DNA of 26,256 nt. Source: Planctomycetaceae bacterium UBA6894 (GTDB lineage Bacteria > Planctomycetota > Planctomycetia > Gemmatales > Gemmataceae). How positions within the stretch are numbered: the first letter of the stretch is position 1; every line of letters starts with the position of its first letter. Both the position numbers and the translations under genes were made by a program. The notes under the pieces are model-generated. The model did no database searches. It was not told where the DNA came from and saw nothing but the letters and a program-made list of their open reading frames with translations. The stretch spans positions 1 to 26,256 of the forward strand of contig DKBS01000193.1 in assembly GCA_002451275.1 (NCBI GenBank). Reading direction: 5' to 3'. Below are positions 24,318 to 26,256 of the stretch, piece by piece.

Positions 24318-25853
24318 ATGGCCAAGGCATCGCAAATCCGGCCGGCGAAGAAACCACCCAAGGGGACCAATCCCTGGTTCCCGCTGCTTGGGACCATGCT
24401 GGCGGCCACACCCGCCGTGGCGGTGGGCCTTCTGGGGGCCGCCGCGGTCACGCTGGACCGCATGGGCCCACCTGAGGTGAACTTCTACCGCACCCAGGCG
24501 GAGGCGGCCATCGGCAGGGGCGACCTGGAAGGGTATCGCCTGTGCCTGGAAACCATCAACCGTCTCGACCCGAGCAACCAGGCGGCCATGCTCAACCTGG
24601 CCCAAACCCTAGAAAAACTCGACAAGGGGGATGGCAAGAAGGAAAAAGCATCCGCCCTATGGGCCGCCCTGGCACCCTTGGACAAGCCGGGGTTCGGGCC
24701 CGCCCAACTGGAGCAGGTGAACCGCATCCTGAAAAAGGTGGCTGAAAATCCCCCCAAGGAAGCGGACCAGCAGCAGGCGGTCCAGAAGCTGCTGGAAATC
24801 CATTTGCGTCAGGGATTGACTGCCGACCCGGGCAACCCGGATCTGGCGATCATCCTGGCCGACCAGCTTTTGGCCGAGGAAAAGGCCGATGACGCCCTGA
24901 AGGTGCTGGAGACGGTCCCCGAAATCGTGCGCACGCCCGAAATCAAGTCCCGGCTCGCCGGCATCAACCTGGGCAAAGACAAGTTCAAGGCGCAGGAATA
25001 CATCGCCGCAACGGGTGACCGCCTGATCACCCAGGCTAAGGCCGCGCCCACCAATTCGCGGTTGCAACGGGCCCTTGCCGACACCCAGTTAGTGCGCGGG
25101 GATCTGGCCGGCGCGGTGGTCACCTGGGCCCTGCTGCGGGAAAAAGCTGACTCCCAGTTGCGCCAAAACGAAGCCAGCAACCGGTTGATTCAGGTGCATG
25201 TGGAACGCATTGACCAGTTGCTGAAAGCGAAGGACCGCGACTTCAACGCCATCGCCGAGTTGATCAAAAGCGGGCTGGAGGTGGATCCGCGTTCCGGCCC
25301 CATCCTGCAACGGCTGGTGAAACTCGCGGACTTCACCGATGCTTCCCCGGCGGCTGAGGGTTCGGACAGCGCCAAAATGGAAGCAGCCCGGACGGGGGCC
25401 CGGGGCCGTTTGGAAAACATGCTGGCCAAGGGGGTGGCCCCCGATCTGATCCATATGCTGCTGGCGGTGGAATACCACGTGGCCCGGCGTGAGGCGCAGG
25501 CGCGCCTGCATTTCGACCTGGCGCACCGGGCCAATCCGAAAGATGCCGGCCTCGCCAACAACCTCGCCTGGTACCTGGCCAACACCAACCCGCGGGACCC
25601 GGAGCGCGCGCTGGTGCTGGTGAACGACGCACTCACCCGCCAACCCGGGAACGCCAGCTTCCTGGAAACCCGGGGCCAGATCCATGCGCAGATGGGTCAG
25701 GACCGCTCCGCCATCGCCGATCTGGAGGTGGCGCTGGGCGCGATGGGTTCGCGACGGGCGATCCACAACACCCTGGCCGCTTGCTACGAGAAGCAGGGCG
25801 AGTCGGAACTGGCCAAAAAGCACAAGGCGCTGGCTCAGGAGGCGAAGAAGTGA
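24318..25853 (+). CDS. TPR-repeat protein with N-terminal membrane anchor
   Basis: The protein has 511 residues from ATG 24318, with GGAGG 10 nt upstream and the exosortase stop ending at 24315; the open frame further 5' is antisense-like overlap. A basic N-tail (1-16) precedes one hydrophobic helix (about 22-46), placing the rest outside the cytoplasm. Helical TPR-like repeats follow, clearest at about 52-95 (RGDLEGYRLCLETINRLDP), 175-200, 255-280, and at the C-terminus (about 400-500, with NPKDAGLANNLAWYLANTNP and the GQIHAQMGQ block). TPR proteins next to exosortases are thought to act as scaffolds in export or polysaccharide assembly. The exact role here is unknown. Confidence 0.85.
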   Translation: MAKASQIRPAKKPPKGTNPWFPLLGTMLAATPAVAVGLLGAAAVTLDRMGPPEVNFYRTQAEAAIGRGDLEGYRLCLETINRLDPSNQAAMLNLAQTLEKLDKGDGKKEKASALWAALAPLDKPGFGPAQLEQVNRILKKVAENPPKEADQQQAVQKLLEIHLRQGLTADPGNPDLAIILADQLLAEEKADDALKVLETVPEIVRTPEIKSRLAGINLGKDKFKAQEYIAATGDRLITQAKAAPTNSRLQRALADTQLVRGDLAGAVVTWALLREKADSQLRQNEASNRLIQVHVERIDQLLKAKDRDFNAIAELIKSGLEVDPRSGPILQRLVKLADFTDASPAAEGSDSAKMEAARTGARGRLENMLAKGVAPDLIHMLLAVEYHVARREAQARLHFDLAHRANPKDAGLANNLAWYLANTNPRDPERALVLVNDALTRQPGNASFLETRGQIHAQMGQDRSAIADLEVALGAMGSRRAIHNTLAACYEKQGESELAKKHKALAQEAKK

Positions 25854-25954
25854 CATCACCTTTTCGCGCCTGCAAACTTTGAAAACAAGCTGGGCGATTG
25901 CCACGGAAGACATACACCAGGGGGTGATTGTCTTTTGTCCCAGCGAGCCTTCGC

Positions 25955-26256
25955 ATGTCCAATCTCCCAGGCCAACCTCCTGCAGACGCTTTATCTGAAG
26001 GCCTTTACGACCAGCTGTTAGACACGGCCCTAGCCTCACGTTTGGACCAGCTAGACATCCCCGGCTTGGCGCCCCTGATTGGAGAAATCGACCCGGGCGA
26101 AGCCCATTCCGTGCTCGCCCAGTACCTTGAAAGACTGATCCTGCGCGGCCTTTCCCAACACCGGGGAAAGGAGCAGGAAAAACAGCTAGCCGTGGCACAA
26201 CGGATCATCGACCTGCTGCGAGGGGAATTGAACTCCCCGGAATTGTGCCCCAGCCG
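25955..26256 (+). CDS. N-terminus of probable DUF3427-type DEAD/DEAH helicase, 3' end outside window
   Basis: The frame from ATG 25955 stays open to the last base (100 codons) without a stop. The residues include GLYDQLLDTALASRLDQL, then IDPGEAHSVLAQYLERLI, then QLAVAQRIIDLLRGEL. The pattern 'GLY-Q/E-L at the start, DP-x-EA-x2-VLA, R-x-L, then Q-x2-L-x2-R-I-x-DLL' resembles the N-terminal segment of large helicases that carry a phospholipase D-like nuclease domain, SF2 helicase motors and DUF3427. None of those domains is in the window, so the call is tentative. No strong ribosome binding site precedes the ATG. It starts about 100 nt after the TPR gene. Confidence 0.5.
   Translation, partial: MSNLPGQPPADALSEGLYDQLLDTALASRLDQLDIPGLAPLIGEIDPGEAHSVLAQYLERLILRGLSQHRGKEQEKQLAVAQRIIDLLRGELNSPELCPS

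Noticed and set aside
25089..26198. A 369-codon minus-strand frame opposite the TPR gene and the last gene
   Set aside because: The TPR repeats and the coupled start are on the plus strand; the minus frame shows no family features.
1..26256. CRISPR arrays, transposases, phage genes
   Set aside because: No regularly spaced direct repeats, DDE/HTH transposase, integrase or structural phage protein was seen. The only direct repeats are intragenic or the 13-nt duplication at 2741.

Overview
The window looks like chromosomal DNA of a planctomycete, most likely of the Gemmata/Zavarzinella type. The evidence is a DUF1559 pseudopilin-like protein (N-terminal methylation motif plus H-X9-DG), a cysteine-rich YTV-repeat surface protein, an exosortase of the planctomycete XrtU kind, a formylglycine sulfatase, a CotH-type protein, a CE15-like esterase and a DUF4129 membrane protein, all in GC-rich, mostly monocistronic or short-operon DNA. 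Assignment to a genus is inference. I see no insertion sequence, prophage, CRISPR array or rRNA.

Layout. 1-1147: 3' part of a PQQ-type beta-propeller gene. A hairpin terminator separates it from a convergent tRNA-Leu(CAA) at 1192-1275 (minus). 1391-2752: solitary amino-methyltransferase of DNA-methylase type. 2766-4580 (minus): secreted sulfatase with an extra C-terminal beta module. 4778-5350: elongation factor P with Asn at the loop tip. 5441-7033 (minus): def-fmt operon for N-formylmethionine handling. 7130-7891: two-TM zinc-ribbon protein. 7911-12518 (minus): probable four-gene run of CE15-like esterase, tandem UspA protein, DUF4129 membrane protein and a one-TM protein. 12709-13559: SmtB-type zinc-sensing repressor followed by a tiny protein that is 22% His. 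13763-15284: DUF1559 protein plus small lipoprotein. 15446-18044: CotH-type secreted protein plus secreted alpha/beta hydrolase. 18115-19140 (minus): YheT-like hydrolase, divergent from an agmatine deiminase-type enzyme (19262-20311). 20610-22490: YTV cysteine-rich protein. 22681-25853: exosortase and TPR membrane protein, translationally coupled. 25955 to the window end: start of a probable DUF3427-type helicase.

How the genes fit together. Translation genes (EF-P, def, fmt, tRNA-Leu) cluster in the first third. The rest is dominated by envelope and secreted functions: polysaccharide-directed hydrolases (sulfatase, CE15-like, BD-FAE-like), secretion and sorting (exosortase/TPR), and wall structure (YTV protein, DUF1559). 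The most self-contained candidate for a little-described system is the zinc-sensor/His-rich pair at 12672-13644. It has its own -35/-10 promoter abutting the start codon and a terminator at the end. The second is the YTV protein next to the exosortase/TPR pair. The EF-P with Asn in place of the modified Lys/Arg is the clearest residue-level oddity.
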